Shown here: one piece after another, positions 15,716 through 26,523 of the stretch
How the letters are laid out: every line of letters begins with the position of its first letter
How positions within the stretch are numbered: position 1 is the first letter of the stretch
Source of the DNA: Duganella fentianensis
GTDB lineage: Bacteria > Pseudomonadota > Gammaproteobacteria > Burkholderiales > Burkholderiaceae_D
NCBI RefSeq assembly: GCF_009857835.1
Contig: NZ_WWCL01000001.1
Coordinates: 620,001 to 684,000 of the forward strand
Direction: 5' to 3'
DNA length: 64,000 nucleotides
The notes under the pieces: model-generated
Seen by the model: only the letters and a program-made list of their open reading frames with translations
The model's database searches: none
What the model was told of the DNA's origin: nothing
Translations under genes and position numbers: made by a program

Positions 15716-17074
15716 ATGAATATGATTAGTAAGAAAGATCCGGCGGTCGAAGTGATCAGCCATGATGTGGCGCAGGTGCCGGTGAATACCGATGCATCCT
15801 CGTATGCCCGTACTGGCTGGACGATTTGTCTGGTGGGTGTGATAGGTTTCCTGCTATGGGCAAATTTCGCCCCGCTGGATAAAGGGGTGCCGCTATCGGG
15901 TACGGTGGTGAAGGAAGGCAACCGTAAGGCCGTGCAGTATTTCGGCGGCGGCATCGTACAGGATATCCTGGTGAATGACGGTGACCACGTGAAAGCTGGC
16001 CAGGTACTGGTGCGCATGAACAATGTGCAGGTGAAATCGGCGCTTGATGTAACGCTGGCGCAGTATCTCAGTACGCGTGCGCTGGAAGCGCGTTTGAAAG
16101 CTGAACTGGCCGGTAAAGGCAACGTGCCATTTCCGCCCGAACTGGAACGCTACAAGAGTGACGACCGCGTAAGTGGCCTGCTGGCCTTGCAGGCCCAGTT
16201 AATGACATCGCGTCAGGTCTCGCTGCAGAATGAACTGGCAAGCGCAGATGAGAGCATTGCAGGTATTGAAGCTCAGATACACGGTCTGGAACAGTCACGC
16301 GACAGTAAGAAGGAACAACTGGCGATTCTGAAGGAGCAGGTTGACAGTACCCGTGACCTGGCCAAGGATGGTTTCATTGCGCGTAATCGTTTCCTTGACC
16401 TGCAACGTTCGTATGTGCAGATGAGTGGCGCTATTGCCGAGGATGTGGGCAATATCGGCCGTTCCCGCCGTCAGGTGAGCGAATTGCATTTGAAGAAAAC
16501 CCAGCGTCAGCAAGATTATCAGAAGGAATTGCGTACCCAGCTGACAGAGACCCAGAAAGAAGCATCTGCTCTGGCGGGGCGTCTGGAAGGGCAGGAGTTC
16601 GAGGCGAATAATGTCGAGGTCAAATCGCCTGCGGACGGTGTGGTACTGGGCTCGAATGTGTTTACGCGCGGAGGTGTGGTGGCCCCGGGCGCCAAGATGA
16701 TGGAAATTGTTCCAGCAGAAGATGCACTGGTGGTTGAAGGTCAACTGGCGGTAAATCTTGTGGACAAAGTTCATCCGGGACTGCCGGTCGAAATCATGTT
16801 GTCGGCATTTAACTCGAACAAGACCCCGCACATCCCCGCCGAAGTTGTCACTGTGGCGGCTGACCGTAGTGTCGAAGAACGCACCGGTGCCCCATATTAC
16901 AAAGTGCGTGTGCGCGTGACCAAGGCCGGGCTGAAACTGATTGCCAGCCACAAGCTGAATGTGGTGCCTGGTATGCCGGCGGACCTGTTTGTGAAGACGG
17001 GTGAACGCAGCATGATGAATTATTTGCTGAAGCCGTTGTACGATCGCGCCAAAACGTCGCTGTCGGAGGAATAA
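15716..17074 (+). CDS. Type I secretion periplasmic adaptor (HlyD/PrtE/RsaE family)
   Basis: 452 aa. A cytoplasmic N-terminus is followed by one membrane helix (about 33-50; GWTICLVGVIGFLLWANFAP), a lipoyl-like half-motif (GGGIVQDILVNDGDHVKAGQVLVRM), a long coiled-coil hairpin (about 165-300), the second lipoyl half (VKSPADGVVLGSNVFTRGG) and a beta-barrel C-terminus (IMLSAFNSNKTPHIPAEVVTVAAD). This is the membrane-fusion protein that links the ABC ATPase to the TolC-like pore. AGGAG precedes the ATG, 3 bases after the ABC gene. Confidence 0.93.
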   Translation: MNMISKKDPAVEVISHDVAQVPVNTDASSYARTGWTICLVGVIGFLLWANFAPLDKGVPLSGTVVKEGNRKAVQYFGGGIVQDILVNDGDHVKAGQVLVRMNNVQVKSALDVTLAQYLSTRALEARLKAELAGKGNVPFPPELERYKSDDRVSGLLALQAQLMTSRQVSLQNELASADESIAGIEAQIHGLEQSRDSKKEQLAILKEQVDSTRDLAKDGFIARNRFLDLQRSYVQMSGAIAEDVGNIGRSRRQVSELHLKKTQRQQDYQKELRTQLTETQKEASALAGRLEGQEFEANNVEVKSPADGVVLGSNVFTRGGVVAPGAKMMEIVPAEDALVVEGQLAVNLVDKVHPGLPVEIMLSAFNSNKTPHIPAEVVTVAADRSVEERTGAPYYKVRVRVTKAGLKLIASHKLNVVPGMPADLFVKTGERSMMNYLLKPLYDRAKTSLSEE

Positions 17075-17075
17075 C

Positions 17076-18422
17076 GTGGCTGATCTAACTTATCGTTTCC
17101 GGATCAAATCGGTGCTGGCAGCAATAATGGCGGTGAGCCTGCTGCCTGCGGCCCCAGCGCACGCGTTGGGCTTGCTGGAAGCCTATCAGGCTGCACTAAA
17201 AAATGATCCGGCATATCGGGCGGCCTATTATGCCGGTCAGGCAGGCGCTGAGAACCGCGCTTTGGGTCGCGCCAACTTATTGCCTACGGTTTCGGGCAGC
17301 TTTGGCGCCAGTAAAGTACGTAACACGATCACTGAAGCGAAGATCATCTTTCCGCGAGACTATCTGAGCCGTTCGGCGACGGTGCAGCTGCGTCAGCCAT
17401 TATTCAGCTTGGATGCCTGGGCGCGTGCCAAACAGGGGAGCGCGCAGGCTGCCTATGCCGCTAGCGTGTTTGAAAGCCAGCAACAGGAAGTTATCTCGCG
17501 CGTTGTGAATGCCTATTTCGATGTGCTGTATAAGGCGGACCTGCTGGCGCTGGCGAAAGTCGAACGCGATGTTTATGTCGAGCAGCGCAAGATAAATGAT
17601 CGGCTGTTTGAAAAAGGCGAAGGTACCCGTACCGATATGCTGGAGAGTCAGGCCCGCCTTGATACTGCCGAAGCGGCAGTGCTGGAAACACAGGATGCGC
17701 TGACAGTGTCGCGTACTACACTGGCAGCGATAGTTGGCGTGGAACTGGGGCAGCTTGATGCGTTGGTTCCAGAATTCGAAACCCGCCCACCGGAGTCCTT
17801 GAGCTTTGAGGCATGGAAGAACATCGCACTGGAGCGCAATCCGGACATCAAAGCCATGATGCATGGTGTCGAGATTGCCCGTCAGGAGGTGACTAAATCC
17901 CGTGCGGGCCATTTGCCAAGAGTAGACTTTGTGGCGGCTTATAGCCGGAGTTCCTCCGATACGATCCAGACCTACAATCAGGAAACGACATCACGTAGCG
18001 TGGGTATACAGGTGAATATTCCGCTGTATGCCGGTGGTCAGGTGAACGCTGCGACACGGCAGTCGGTGGCGAATCAGGAAAAGGCCAAGGCAGACCTGCA
18101 AGCACAGACTGACAAGGTCTTGACGGAATTGCGCAAAGACTATGATGCAATGATGAGTAGCGTAGCGCGTATTGGCGCTCTGCAAAAGGCGGTAGCGTCT
18201 TCCGAACTACTGATCAAGGCGACCCAGATGAGCGTGAAAGGCGGTGTGCGGATTAACCTTGATGTGCTGAATGCTACCCAACAGCTTTACGTGAATAAGC
18301 GCGATCTGGCGCAGGCACGCTATAACTATCTGCTTAACACACTGCGTATGCGCGCTTCGGCGGGTACGCTAACCGAAGCGGATGTGCGTGAGATTGCACC
18401 GTATTTCCGTCCGGTGTCGTGA
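17076..18422 (+). CDS. TolC-family outer-membrane secretion channel (RsaF/PrtF type)
   Basis: 448 aa starting with GTG 17076, one base after the adaptor stop, with GGAGGA 5 bases upstream. The signal peptide ends near APAHA (about 29). Two homologous alpha/beta halves follow (FSLDAWARAKQGSAQAAYAAS; NIPLYAGGQVNAATRQSVANQ), with the typical LLEAYQAALKNDPAY opening. It is the outer-membrane conduit of the type I system. The stop TGA overlaps the ATG of a 57-codon gene (TGATG). Confidence 0.92.
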   Translation: MADLTYRFRIKSVLAAIMAVSLLPAAPAHALGLLEAYQAALKNDPAYRAAYYAGQAGAENRALGRANLLPTVSGSFGASKVRNTITEAKIIFPRDYLSRSATVQLRQPLFSLDAWARAKQGSAQAAYAASVFESQQQEVISRVVNAYFDVLYKADLLALAKVERDVYVEQRKINDRLFEKGEGTRTDMLESQARLDTAEAAVLETQDALTVSRTTLAAIVGVELGQLDALVPEFETRPPESLSFEAWKNIALERNPDIKAMMHGVEIARQEVTKSRAGHLPRVDFVAAYSRSSSDTIQTYNQETTSRSVGIQVNIPLYAGGQVNAATRQSVANQEKAKADLQAQTDKVLTELRKDYDAMMSSVARIGALQKAVASSELLIKATQMSVKGGVRINLDVLNATQQLYVNKRDLAQARYNYLLNTLRMRASAGTLTEADVREIAPYFRPVS

Positions 18423-18595
18423 TGCGGCTGATGGACGATGAGTTGGAAGTGACGGTCGATGGCGTGAGTTACAAGGTGGCCGACCTGTGCGAAGAAGCAA
18501 AGGCGCAAGTAACCAGTTTGCAATTCGTTGACGCGGAAATCGCAGACCTGCAAGCAAGGCTTGCGGTCTACCAGACAGCTCGCAACTCCTATTAA
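18422..18595 (+). CDS. Small DUF6447-like protein at the end of the secretion operon
   Basis: 57 codons beginning MRLMDDELEVTVDGV and ending VYQTARNSY. ATG 18422 overlaps the tolC-type stop by one base, so translation is coupled. The middle (LCEEAKAQVTSLQFVDAEI) and the helical DLQARLAVYQTARN end match, from memory, the DUF6447 family of tiny acidic helical proteins. It has no signal peptide or membrane helix, so it is cytoplasmic. Function unknown; a chaperone-like or regulatory helper for the S-layer substrate or ABC ATPase is conceivable from position only. An intrinsic terminator follows 44 bases later. Confidence 0.75.
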   Translation: MRLMDDELEVTVDGVSYKVADLCEEAKAQVTSLQFVDAEIADLQARLAVYQTARNSY

Positions 18596-18639
18596 GCTGC
18601 GTTGCAGCAATTGATACCTCGTACCAAGCAGTGAGTCAA

Positions 18640-18670
18640 AAACGCATTTCTTCGGGAATGCGTTTTTTTT
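18640..18670 (+). terminator. Intrinsic terminator of the type I secretion operon
   Basis: AAACGCATTTC (18640-18650) and GGAATGCGTTT (18655-18665) form an 11-bp stem closed by a TTCG tetraloop and followed by T residues to 18670. This is a strong terminator marking the operon end. Confidence 0.93.
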
Positions 18671-18752
18671 GCTTAGGACTAAGTCGCCGGTGCGAAGCAT
18701 TGCATTAGCGCGTGATCGACGAAGGATGCGCGGGCCGGCAAGGAAGGTATAG

Positions 18753-20807
18753 GTGCCAGATAATTCCACCACGTCGATCGGCTATAATTCCCGATTTATT
18801 TCGAAATTGCTAATGGATCCGGAGAAACAGCCTTTAGTGCCAGAAGGGGCGTCCGAACTTAATCTGACATACCGTTCCGATATCGATGGATTGCGTGCGC
18901 TGGCCGTGCTGGCAGTTGTGCTGTATCACGCCTTTCCTACCTTGTTACCCGGCGGTTTTGCCGGCGTCGACATCTTCTTTGTTATCTCGGGTTTCCTGAT
19001 CGGCGGGATACTGCTGGATGGTATAGCGCGTGGCGGCTTCAGTTTCGCCGAGTTCTACGCACGTCGCGTGCGCCGGATTTTCCCTGCGCTGCTGATTGTG
19101 ATGTCAGCATGCCTCGCCTTTGGCTGGTTCTCACTTTTTCCCGATGAATACAAGATGCTCGCCAAGCATGTGCTGGGCGGCGCTGGCTTTGTCTCGAATT
19201 ATGTACTGTGGAATGAAGTGGGCTATTTCGACACGGCGGCCGAGACCAAACCTCTGCTACACCTGTGGTCACTGGCGATCGAAGAGCAGTTTTACATCGT
19301 GTTTCCTGCCTTGCTGTTGCTGGCCAGACGCCGGCCGATGCTATTGGTGCTAGGCATGGCGCTGGTTTCGTTTGCGCTCAATGTGGGCGGGGTCAGCCAC
19401 TATGCCAGCGCCACGTTCTACTCTCCTGCTAGCCGGTTGTGGGAATTATTGCTGGGGACTATGCTGGCCTATCAATTACGGCAGCGTAAGGACCCAAGCA
19501 GTACCAGCGTAGCCGGCGAGCGTACACAGCGCGCGCTTGGCAGCAGCGGTCCAAGCGCACTGCAGTCGATACTCGGACTCGTACTGCTGGCCGGCGCTAT
19601 GCTCGTTCTTCGTGCCGAACGCCATTTCCCGGGCTGGTGGGCCTTGCTGCCTACGCTGGGGGCATTGCTGGTGATATCGGCTGGTCCGCAGGCCTGGTGC
19701 AACCGCGTGCTACTGTCGAACCGGCTGATGGTGGGCGTGGGCTTGATCAGTTATCCGCTCTACCTGTGGCACTGGCCCTTGCTGGCATTTGCCCGCATCG
19801 TTGAATCGGGCCTGCCATCGGTGCGTATCCGCGTAGTGGCCGTGCTCGCGGCACTGGGCTTGGCCTGGCTGACCTGGTTTATGCTGGAGCGGCCCATGCG
19901 GCGCCCTCGGTATGGCCGTCGCAAAGTCGGCGCGCTGTGCGCGGCGATGTTGCTGCTGGCGCCAGGCGCTGGCCTGCTATACCGCTACGATGGCCTGCCG
20001 ACCCGCGCTAGCGTAGTCGATAGTGCACGCCAGCAGCAGGACCTGATCTTCACGCCGGACTATCGCAACGCTGAGGTCTGCATGGCGCGCTATGGTTTTG
20101 TCGGCGCGCTGCAATACTGTCAACTGGACCAGCCGCAACAGGCACCGACCGTGCTGCTGCTTGGCGATAGTCATGCCGGCCATCTGGTCGATGGATTGCG
20201 CAGCTATTACCGCAGTCGTGGCGAAAACCTGTGGTATCTGCAGACCCGTCTGCCATTCGTGGGTGTTCCGCCTGGCGACGATATCCTGCAGAAAGAGACG
20301 ATACGGATGATGGAACTGGCGCTGCATACGCCCGGCATCAGGACGGTGATCTTGTCCACGGCATACAAGCTGGCGCCCAGCACGGCTACCGGACGGGTGG
20401 CTTACGATGCATTGCGTAACACGCTGCGCCAGTTTCTGGCACAGGGCAAGCAAGTGGTGTTTGTGAACGATGTGCCGGCGCTGGACTTCGATCCGCGTGC
20501 CTGCCTGCGCCGCGCCGGCGTGGCCAGCTCGCAGACACGTACTGATTGTGCCATCCCGCGCAGCCAGTTCGAACATAACGTCGCCGAGCATGCTGCGGCG
20601 CTCCGTGCAGTGTTGAAGGAGTTCCCAGCCGTACAACTGTTCGATAGCGCCGCACCACTGTGCGACGCCGAACGCTGCCATGCCATGCTGGGGCAGACGC
20701 TGATGTACCGCGACACGCACCATCTGAGCGCCAGCGGCGATGCTTACATGGCCAAGCAGTATGCGCGCCAGTTAGAGGCGCGCGCTACAGGAGCTTATTT
20801 GCCGTAG
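18753..20807 (+). CDS. OafA/YrhL-type acyltransferase with SGNH domain
   Basis: 684 aa from GTG 18753, which has AGGAAGG 5 bases upstream; ATG 18813 is an alternative start just after a TATAAT (18782) but lacks a Shine-Dalgarno. The N-terminal half is acyltransferase family 3 with about 10 helices ([50 protein letters not shown]). The C-terminal half is a periplasmic SGNH domain ([25 protein letters not shown] giving the Asp/His pair). Such fusions O-acetylate O-antigen or other surface glycans. It follows the S-layer operon, so modification of the O-polysaccharide is plausible. Its 3' end overlaps convergent trhO by 13 bases. Confidence 0.88.
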   Translation: MPDNSTTSIGYNSRFISKLLMDPEKQPLVPEGASELNLTYRSDIDGLRALAVLAVVLYHAFPTLLPGGFAGVDIFFVISGFLIGGILLDGIARGGFSFAEFYARRVRRIFPALLIVMSACLAFGWFSLFPDEYKMLAKHVLGGAGFVSNYVLWNEVGYFDTAAETKPLLHLWSLAIEEQFYIVFPALLLLARRRPMLLVLGMALVSFALNVGGVSHYASATFYSPASRLWELLLGTMLAYQLRQRKDPSSTSVAGERTQRALGSSGPSALQSILGLVLLAGAMLVLRAERHFPGWWALLPTLGALLVISAGPQAWCNRVLLSNRLMVGVGLISYPLYLWHWPLLAFARIVESGLPSVRIRVVAVLAALGLAWLTWFMLERPMRRPRYGRRKVGALCAAMLLLAPGAGLLYRYDGLPTRASVVDSARQQQDLIFTPDYRNAEVCMARYGFVGALQYCQLDQPQQAPTVLLLGDSHAGHLVDGLRSYYRSRGENLWYLQTRLPFVGVPPGDDILQKETIRMMELALHTPGIRTVILSTAYKLAPSTATGRVAYDALRNTLRQFLAQGKQVVFVNDVPALDFDPRACLRRAGVASSQTRTDCAIPRSQFEHNVAEHAAALRAVLKEFPAVQLFDSAAPLCDAERCHAMLGQTLMYRDTHHLSASGDAYMAKQYARQLEARATGAYLP

Positions 20808-21682
20808 CAATGCGGGCAGGATTTGCCTTCGACAAATTCCGGTGCGATCTGCTGGCGCGGCGTGACCACGGCACGGCAGTTGAAGCACTGGGTAGTCTCG
20901 GTGGGCTCCAGTTTCGGATTGAGCGCAGTGCGGTAGTCGAACACGAAGCAGTCGCCCGTGTAGTGGTCGCCACCCACTTCCTCGAAATACTTGAGGATGC
21001 CGCCTTCCAGCTGGTAGACATCCTGATAGCCGATGTTCTGCATGTGGATGGCGGCTTTCTCGCAGCGGATGCCGCCGGTGCAGAAGGTCACCACGGTCTT
21101 GCCGGTGAAATCGTCCTTGTGCGCGGCGATCACTTCGGGGAATTCGGTGAACTTCTTGATGCGGTAGTCCACCGTGTTGTCGAAGGTGCCCACATCCACT
21201 TCGAAATCGTTGCGGGTATCCACCATCACGACCGGCTGGCCCTTGTCGTCCACCCCGTTATCGAGCCAGCGCTTGAGCGTGGCCGCTTCGACGAAGGGCG
21301 CGCGGCCATCTTCCGGCTTAATCAGCGGCATGCGCATGGTGATGATTTCTTTTTTCAGCTTGACCAGCATGCGCTTGTGTGATTGCTCGGTCGAATAGCT
21401 TTCCTTGACTTCCAGATCGGCAAAGCGGGCATCGCTACGCACCCAGGCGAGGAATTCGTCGATGTGGGCACGCGGGCCGGAGAGGAACATATTGATGCCT
21501 TCCGGGGTCAGCAGAATCGTGCCTTTCAGGCCTAAACGCTGGCAGATCGCCTGATATTCAGGACGTTTGGCTTCCGTATCGTCGAAGGTGACGAATTTGT
21601 AGGCGGCGATATTGACGTGAGCGGCAGCGGCGGCGGTTGCGGCAGCATGCGCTTCAGCTTGTAAAGCAGTATTAGCGTGCAT
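20795..21682 (-). CDS. trhO: tRNA uridine(34) hydroxylase / rhodanese-related protein
   Basis: 295 aa from ATG 21682 ([10 protein letters not shown]); the longer frame upstream overlaps dnaE and is not coding. N-terminal domain [10 protein letters not shown]...[16 protein letters not shown], a rhodanese domain with active-site loop [12 protein letters not shown] (catalytic Cys followed by TGGIRC), and a C-terminal Cys pair (CFNC, CPHC) are the TrhO/YceA pattern. The enzyme makes 5-hydroxyuridine at the tRNA wobble base. The Ala-rich N-terminus is longer than usual. It is divergent from dnaE. Confidence 0.92.
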   Translation of the reverse strand: MHANTALQAEAHAAATAAAAAHVNIAAYKFVTFDDTEAKRPEYQAICQRLGLKGTILLTPEGINMFLSGPRAHIDEFLAWVRSDARFADLEVKESYSTEQSHKRMLVKLKKEIITMRMPLIKPEDGRAPFVEAATLKRWLDNGVDDKGQPVVMVDTRNDFEVDVGTFDNTVDYRIKKFTEFPEVIAAHKDDFTGKTVVTFCTGGIRCEKAAIHMQNIGYQDVYQLEGGILKYFEEVGGDHYTGDCFVFDYRTALNPKLEPTETTQCFNCRAVVTPRQQIAPEFVEGKSCPHCYGK

Positions 21683-21715
21683 GATGATCCAGATCAAAAA
21701 TTTTTCGGAGCCGAC

Positions 21716-21721
21716 ATTATA
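21716..21721 (-). promoter_or_regulatory. Candidate -10 box for trhO
   Basis: TATAAT on the minus strand would start transcription near 21709, about 27 bases before the trhO ATG. No convincing -35 lies 17 bases upstream, so this rests on the -10 alone. Confidence 0.35.
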
Positions 21722-21868
21722 CGCAAGCTTGGCCGTCCGGGTTTTTTTACCGCCAGACGGCATTGCGTTTTTCGCAACGCATGCCTTTCCAAAGTACGCT
21801 AGTTGATTTCCGGAGTAGGGGCGCCACACGGTAAAATAGCCGGATATTGAACCCGCAACGAGCAGCAT

Positions 21869-24800
21869 ATGAACATGGCAGTAGACCCAGCAGCTATCCC
21901 CGCCGCATCCGCCCCGGCAGCCTTGCCCACCGGCCCGGATTTCGTCCACCTGCGCGTGCACTCCGAGTACTCCATCGTGGATGGACTGGTGCGCATCGAC
22001 GATCTGGTGAGCACAGCGGCCAAGGACAAGCAGGCGGCGCTGGCCGTCACGGATCTGGCCAATATGTTCGGCATGGTGAAGTTCTACAAAGCGGCGCGCG
22101 GCAAGGGCATCAAGCCCGTGGTCGGCGTGGACTGCTGGATCACCAATGACGAGAATCGCGACAAGCCCTCGCGCCTGATGCTGTTCGCAAAAAACCGCAT
22201 GGGCTATCTGCAGCTGTGCGAGCTGCTGTCGAAAGCCTGGCTGACCAACCAGCACCGCGGCCGCGCCGAACTGCGCACCGAATGGCTGCAGGAGCTGACC
22301 CAGCAGGACTACCCGCTGCTGCCCAATGATGCCAAGGCCAACGGCCTGATCGCCCTGTCCGGCGCCCATTTCGGCGACATCGGCATGGCCATCGAAAACG
22401 GCAATCCGGCGCTGGCCGAACAGCTGGCGCAGAAATGGGCGGCCATTTTCCCCGGCCACTTCTACATCGAGATCCAGCGCGCCGGCCAGCCCAATCAGGA
22501 ATCGCAGGTACGCCATTCGGTGGCGCTGGCCTCCAAGCTGGGCCTGCCCGTGGTGGCCACCCACCCCGTGCAGTTCCTGTCCGGCGACGAATTCATTGCG
22601 CACGAAGCCCGTACCTGTATCGCCGAAGGCGAGCTGCTGGCCAACAGCAAGCGGGTACGCAAATTCAACGAGCAGATGCGCTTTTTGTCGCAGGCGGAAA
22701 TGCGCGAACTATTCGCCGATCTGCCGGCAGCCCTGCAGAACTCGGTGGAGATCGCCAAGCGCTGCAACCTGACTCTGACGCTGGGCAAGCCGCAGCTGCC
22801 TAACTTCCCTACGCCGGGCATGACCATCGACGAGTTTCTGGTGGCCGAAACCAGGAAGGGGCTGGAAGAGCGTCTGCTGCATCTGTTCCCCGATCCCGCC
22901 AAACGCGAACAGGAACGCCCGCGCTACGAAGCGCGTCTGGAGTTCGAGAACAACACCATCATCAAGATGAAGTTCCCCGGCTACTTCCTGATCGTGGCCG
23001 AGTTTATCCAGTGGGGTAAGAATAACGGCGTGCCGATCGGGCCGGGACGGGGTTCCGGTGCGGGGTCGCTGGTGGCGTATGCGCTCAAGATTACCGATCT
23101 GGACCCGCTCAAATACAACCTGCTGTTCGAACGTTTCCTCAATCCGGAACGGGTATCCATGCCCGACTTCGATATCGACTTCTGTCAGGAAAAGCGCGAA
23201 CTGGTGATCCAGCACGTGAAAGATCTGTATGGCCGCGATGCGGTGTCGCAGATCGCCACCTTCGGTACCATGGCAGCCAAGGGCGCGATCCGTGACGTGG
23301 GCCGGGTGATGGACTTCGGCTATAACTTCTGCGATGGCGTGTCCAAGCTGATTCCGTTCAAGCCGGGCAAGCCCGTCTCGATCGCCGATGCGATCGAGGA
23401 AGAACCGATGCTCAAGGAACGCCAGCAGAACGAAGAGGAAGTGGCGCAGCTGCTGGATCTGGCGCAGCAGGTGGAAGGCATCACACGTAACATCGGTATG
23501 CACGCCGGTGGTGTGCTGATTGCGCCGGGCAAGCTGACCGACTTCTGCCCGCTCTACACCCAGTCCGGCGATACCGGCGTGGTGTCGCAGTACGACAAGG
23601 ACGACGTGGAAGCCGTCGGTCTGGTGAAATTCGACTTCCTGGGCCTGACCACGCTGACGATTCTCGATCGCGCGGTTCGTTACATCAAGGACCTCGATCC
23701 GGCCGAGTCGGAATTCGATCTGGCCAAGCTGCCGCTGAACGACCGGCCTTCCTACGAGCTGCTGACCAAGGCCAAAACCGTGGCCGTGTTCCAGCTTGAA
23801 TCGCGCGGTATGCAGGGCATGCTGAAAGATGCGCGGCCCGACCGCTTCGAGGACATTATCGCGCTGGTGGCGCTGTACCGTCCGGGCCCGATGGACCTGA
23901 TTCCCGATTTCTGCAAACGTAAGCACGGCGAGAAGTTCGACTATCCCGATCCGCGCACCGAATCGATTCTGTCCGAAACCTACGGCATCATGGTGTATCA
24001 GGAGCAGGTGATGCAGATGGCGCAGATCGTCGGCGGCTACTCGCTGGGCGGCGCGGACATGCTGCGCCGGGCCATGGGTAAGAAAAAAGCCGAGGAGATG
24101 GCCGAGCACCGCGCCATCTTCCGCGCCGGTGCCGCCAAGGACGGCCTGTCGGAAGAAAAAGCCGACGAGATTTTCGACCTGATGGAAAAGTTCGCGGGTT
24201 ACGGCTTCAACAAGTCGCACGCCGCCGCCTATGCACTGCTGTCGTATCACACGGCCTACTTGAAGGCGCACCATCCGGCCGCCTTCATGGCAGCCAATAT
24301 GTCGCTGGCCATGGACGATACCGAGAAGGTCAAGATTCTGGTGGAAGACGCCATCGACATCTGCGGCCTGACCATCCTGCCACCCGATATCAACCACTCG
24401 GATTACCGCTTCACGCCGGAAGGTCCGGCGCCTTCCGTCACGGGCAAAAAAGTCACCCACATCCGCTATGGTCTGGGCGCGGTCAAAGGCTCGGGCCAGA
24501 ATGCCATCGAAGCGATTATCGCCGCGCGCAAATCGGGTGGCCCGTTCACCAGCCTGTTCGATTTCTGCAAGCGCGTGGACAAGAAGCAGATCAACCGCCG
24601 CACCATCGAATCGCTGATCCGCTCGGGCGCCTTCGACTGCCTGCAGGTGGACCGCGCCGTGCTGCTGGCATCGGTGGGCTTTGCGATGGAATGCGCCGAG
24701 CAGGAAGCCCGCGCCGCCAATCAGGTCAGCCTGTTCGGCGGTGACGACAGCGATCTGGTGGCGCCACCGGAATACGTGAAGACGGCACCGTTCACCGACC

Positions 24801-25420
24801 GCCAGAAGCTGGCCGAAGAAAAGATCGCGCTGGGCTTCTACCTGTCCGGTCACATGTTCGATTCGTTTGCGCCGGAAGCGCGGCGCTTCTGCCGCACCAA
24901 GCTGTCCGAGCTGGAACCGTCACGCGAGCCGCGCATGCTGTGCGGCGTGATTACGGGCGTGCGGCCGCAGATGACCCAGCGCGGCAAAATCCTGATCGTC
25001 ACGCTGGACGACAAGACCTCGGTGGTGGAAGTGACCGTGTACAGCGAAGTGTTCGAAGAGCACAAGCACATGTTCCGCGAAGACGAATTCCTCGCCGTAG
25101 TGGGCAAGGTGTCGGAAGACCGCTTCAATGGCGGCTTGCGGATTTCGGCCGAGCGGGTGTTCGACATCATCACGGCGCGCGTCAACTACGGCAAGCAGCT
25201 GGGCATGGCGCTGCCGGCTTCGGTGGATGTGCGCAAGATGTCGGAGTTGCTGGCGCCGCACCGTCAGGCCGACGGCTTGCCCGTTTCGCTACGCGTCATG
25301 CCGCAAGGGGTGAGCTGCGTGCTGCAGCTCGGTGAAGGCTGGCGCGTCGCGCCGTCGGACGAATTGCAGCTGGCCCTGCAGCAGGTGCTGGGCGCCAGCG
25401 AAGTCGCGATCGAGTACTAG
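21869..25420 (+). CDS. dnaE: DNA polymerase III alpha subunit
   Basis: 1,183 aa. PHP domain ([23 protein letters not shown], about 25-290), catalytic palm with PDFDIDF (about 431-437) and the third acidic site in [10 protein letters not shown], fingers [14 protein letters not shown], the HhH region ([20 protein letters not shown]) and a C-terminal OB fold ([26 protein letters not shown]). Length is normal for the replicative enzyme. ATG 21869 is used; ATG 21875 is equally possible. The residues before the PHP domain form a short Ala/Pro-rich leader. Confidence 0.97.
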   Translation: MNMAVDPAAIPAASAPAALPTGPDFVHLRVHSEYSIVDGLVRIDDLVSTAAKDKQAALAVTDLANMFGMVKFYKAARGKGIKPVVGVDCWITNDENRDKPSRLMLFAKNRMGYLQLCELLSKAWLTNQHRGRAELRTEWLQELTQQDYPLLPNDAKANGLIALSGAHFGDIGMAIENGNPALAEQLAQKWAAIFPGHFYIEIQRAGQPNQESQVRHSVALASKLGLPVVATHPVQFLSGDEFIAHEARTCIAEGELLANSKRVRKFNEQMRFLSQAEMRELFADLPAALQNSVEIAKRCNLTLTLGKPQLPNFPTPGMTIDEFLVAETRKGLEERLLHLFPDPAKREQERPRYEARLEFENNTIIKMKFPGYFLIVAEFIQWGKNNGVPIGPGRGSGAGSLVAYALKITDLDPLKYNLLFERFLNPERVSMPDFDIDFCQEKRELVIQHVKDLYGRDAVSQIATFGTMAAKGAIRDVGRVMDFGYNFCDGVSKLIPFKPGKPVSIADAIEEEPMLKERQQNEEEVAQLLDLAQQVEGITRNIGMHAGGVLIAPGKLTDFCPLYTQSGDTGVVSQYDKDDVEAVGLVKFDFLGLTTLTILDRAVRYIKDLDPAESEFDLAKLPLNDRPSYELLTKAKTVAVFQLESRGMQGMLKDARPDRFEDIIALVALYRPGPMDLIPDFCKRKHGEKFDYPDPRTESILSETYGIMVYQEQVMQMAQIVGGYSLGGADMLRRAMGKKKAEEMAEHRAIFRAGAAKDGLSEEKADEIFDLMEKFAGYGFNKSHAAAYALLSYHTAYLKAHHPAAFMAANMSLAMDDTEKVKILVEDAIDICGLTILPPDINHSDYRFTPEGPAPSVTGKKVTHIRYGLGAVKGSGQNAIEAIIAARKSGGPFTSLFDFCKRVDKKQINRRTIESLIRSGAFDCLQVDRAVLLASVGFAMECAEQEARAANQVSLFGGDDSDLVAPPEYVKTAPFTDRQKLAEEKIALGFYLSGHMFDSFAPEARRFCRTKLSELEPSREPRMLCGVITGVRPQMTQRGKILIVTLDDKTSVVEVTVYSEVFEEHKHMFREDEFLAVVGKVSEDRFNGGLRISAERVFDIITARVNYGKQLGMALPASVDVRKMSELLAPHRQADGLPVSLRVMPQGVSCVLQLGEGWRVAPSDELQLALQQVLGASEVAIEY

Positions 25421-25422
25421 AG

Positions 25423-25446
25423 CAAGTACGAGCGCAAGTACGAGCG
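25423..25446. repeat. Tandem 12-bp duplication after dnaE
   Basis: CAAGTACGAGCG occurs twice in direct tandem just after the dnaE stop codon. It looks like a small slippage duplication in the dnaE 3' region; no function is suggested. Confidence 0.85.
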
Positions 25447-25474
25447 TGACTACTGGCGGGCGTGGCTGGCCGCG

Positions 25475-26449
25475 TTAAGCCAGTGCCAGCTTGTCCTCTT
25501 GCAGTTGCGGGGCCGGCATGGTGGGATGGCGCTGGCCCAGCGTGCCCGGCACAGCTTCGAAGCGGGGGGCGTGCAAGCCGTGGCGGATGTGCGCGGCCAG
25601 TTCGAGCAGGGTTTCGTGGCGCTTGCGCGCTTCCGAGCGTTTTTTCGAAGCGATCGCCGCCAGATCCGGCGGCGCGATGGCCACGCAAGGCAGGCGATAG
25701 TCGCCATCGCTGCGGCGCGCTGCTTCCAGTTCCTGCCACAGGGCGTCGTAGTCGGCGTGCACTTTGCCCTGACGGGTGGCGCTGTGGACCACGCGGTTGG
25801 CATTGCTGACCATACGCATTTCCACGCAACCGTAGTCATGGCCGATCTGGCTCAGCAGCTTGACCATCAGGTTTTTCGGACGCAGGCCATGCAGTTCGCG
25901 CGTGGCATCCTTGATCAGCTGCAGCCCCTGTTCGCCTTTGGGTCCCTGCATGCAGCCTATGCCCAGCTGCATGCCGCGCGTACCTTGCAGGAAGGAGAAG
26001 GCACAGGTGTAGACCAGCGTTTCGCCTTGCAGCAGTTGCAGCACCAGTTCGCCTTCACGTTCCATCGGTTCGATGGCGCGCAGCTGGATACGGTAGGGCA
26101 GGCCGGTCTTGCCGCTGATCTGCCCCAGCATGACCGGCGCGCGGGCAGCGCGCACCGTCAGCGGGCCCAGACCCTGACGGAAGATGAAGCCGTAGTGCTG
26201 CTGCAGCATATCCACGCGGCTGCGGCAGCAGGCCGTGCTGCTCAGGTAGGGGCGATAGATTTTGTAGAGCAGACGGGGCCGCGACCTGACCAGATCGAGA
26301 AACAGGGGGTGAGAGTTTAGCAGGCCCAGCCAGGCAACCGTGGCTTCACGGTGCCACAGGCCACGCAGCGAAAGTTTCAGCGACTCGCGCAGCCGCTTCA
26401 GGCCGCGAAAGCTGACCACGCCGGAGCGGAGAGAGATGGTGTTAGTCAT
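25475..26449 (-). CDS. VirK/YbjX (DUF535) family protein
   Basis: 324 aa; conserved DUF535 features include a basic N-terminus, HYGFIFRQGLGPL, GQISGKTGLPYRIQLRA, ETLVYTCAFSFLQGTRGMQLGIGCMQGPKG, and LHGLRPKNLMVKLLSQIGHDYGC. No signal peptide or membrane helix is seen. In enterobacteria VirK/YbjX is linked to envelope stress and antimicrobial-peptide resistance, and sometimes to LPS modification, but the biochemistry is unknown. It is divergent from the two-component pair at 26677, and the shared gap holds an inverted repeat. Its 3' end converges with dnaE. Confidence 0.88.
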   Translation of the reverse strand: MTNTISLRSGVVSFRGLKRLRESLKLSLRGLWHREATVAWLGLLNSHPLFLDLVRSRPRLLYKIYRPYLSSTACCRSRVDMLQQHYGFIFRQGLGPLTVRAARAPVMLGQISGKTGLPYRIQLRAIEPMEREGELVLQLLQGETLVYTCAFSFLQGTRGMQLGIGCMQGPKGEQGLQLIKDATRELHGLRPKNLMVKLLSQIGHDYGCVEMRMVSNANRVVHSATRQGKVHADYDALWQELEAARRSDGDYRLPCVAIAPPDLAAIASKKRSEARKRHETLLELAAHIRHGLHAPRFEAVPGTLGQRHPTMPAPQLQEDKLALA

Positions 26450-26523
26450 CGAGAAACTTCCATTGCACTTTATTCAAGTCGATATCATAACTGCTGTGTA
26501 ACGCAATGTAAATTGGTGTAAAG

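Noticed and set aside
21683..22603. N-terminal extension of the trhO frame
   Set aside because: It would overlap dnaE and adds no family-like sequence; the conserved protein starts near 21682.
22709..24853. A 714-codon frame antisense to dnaE
   Set aside because: Shadow of a strongly conserved essential gene; no motif of its own.
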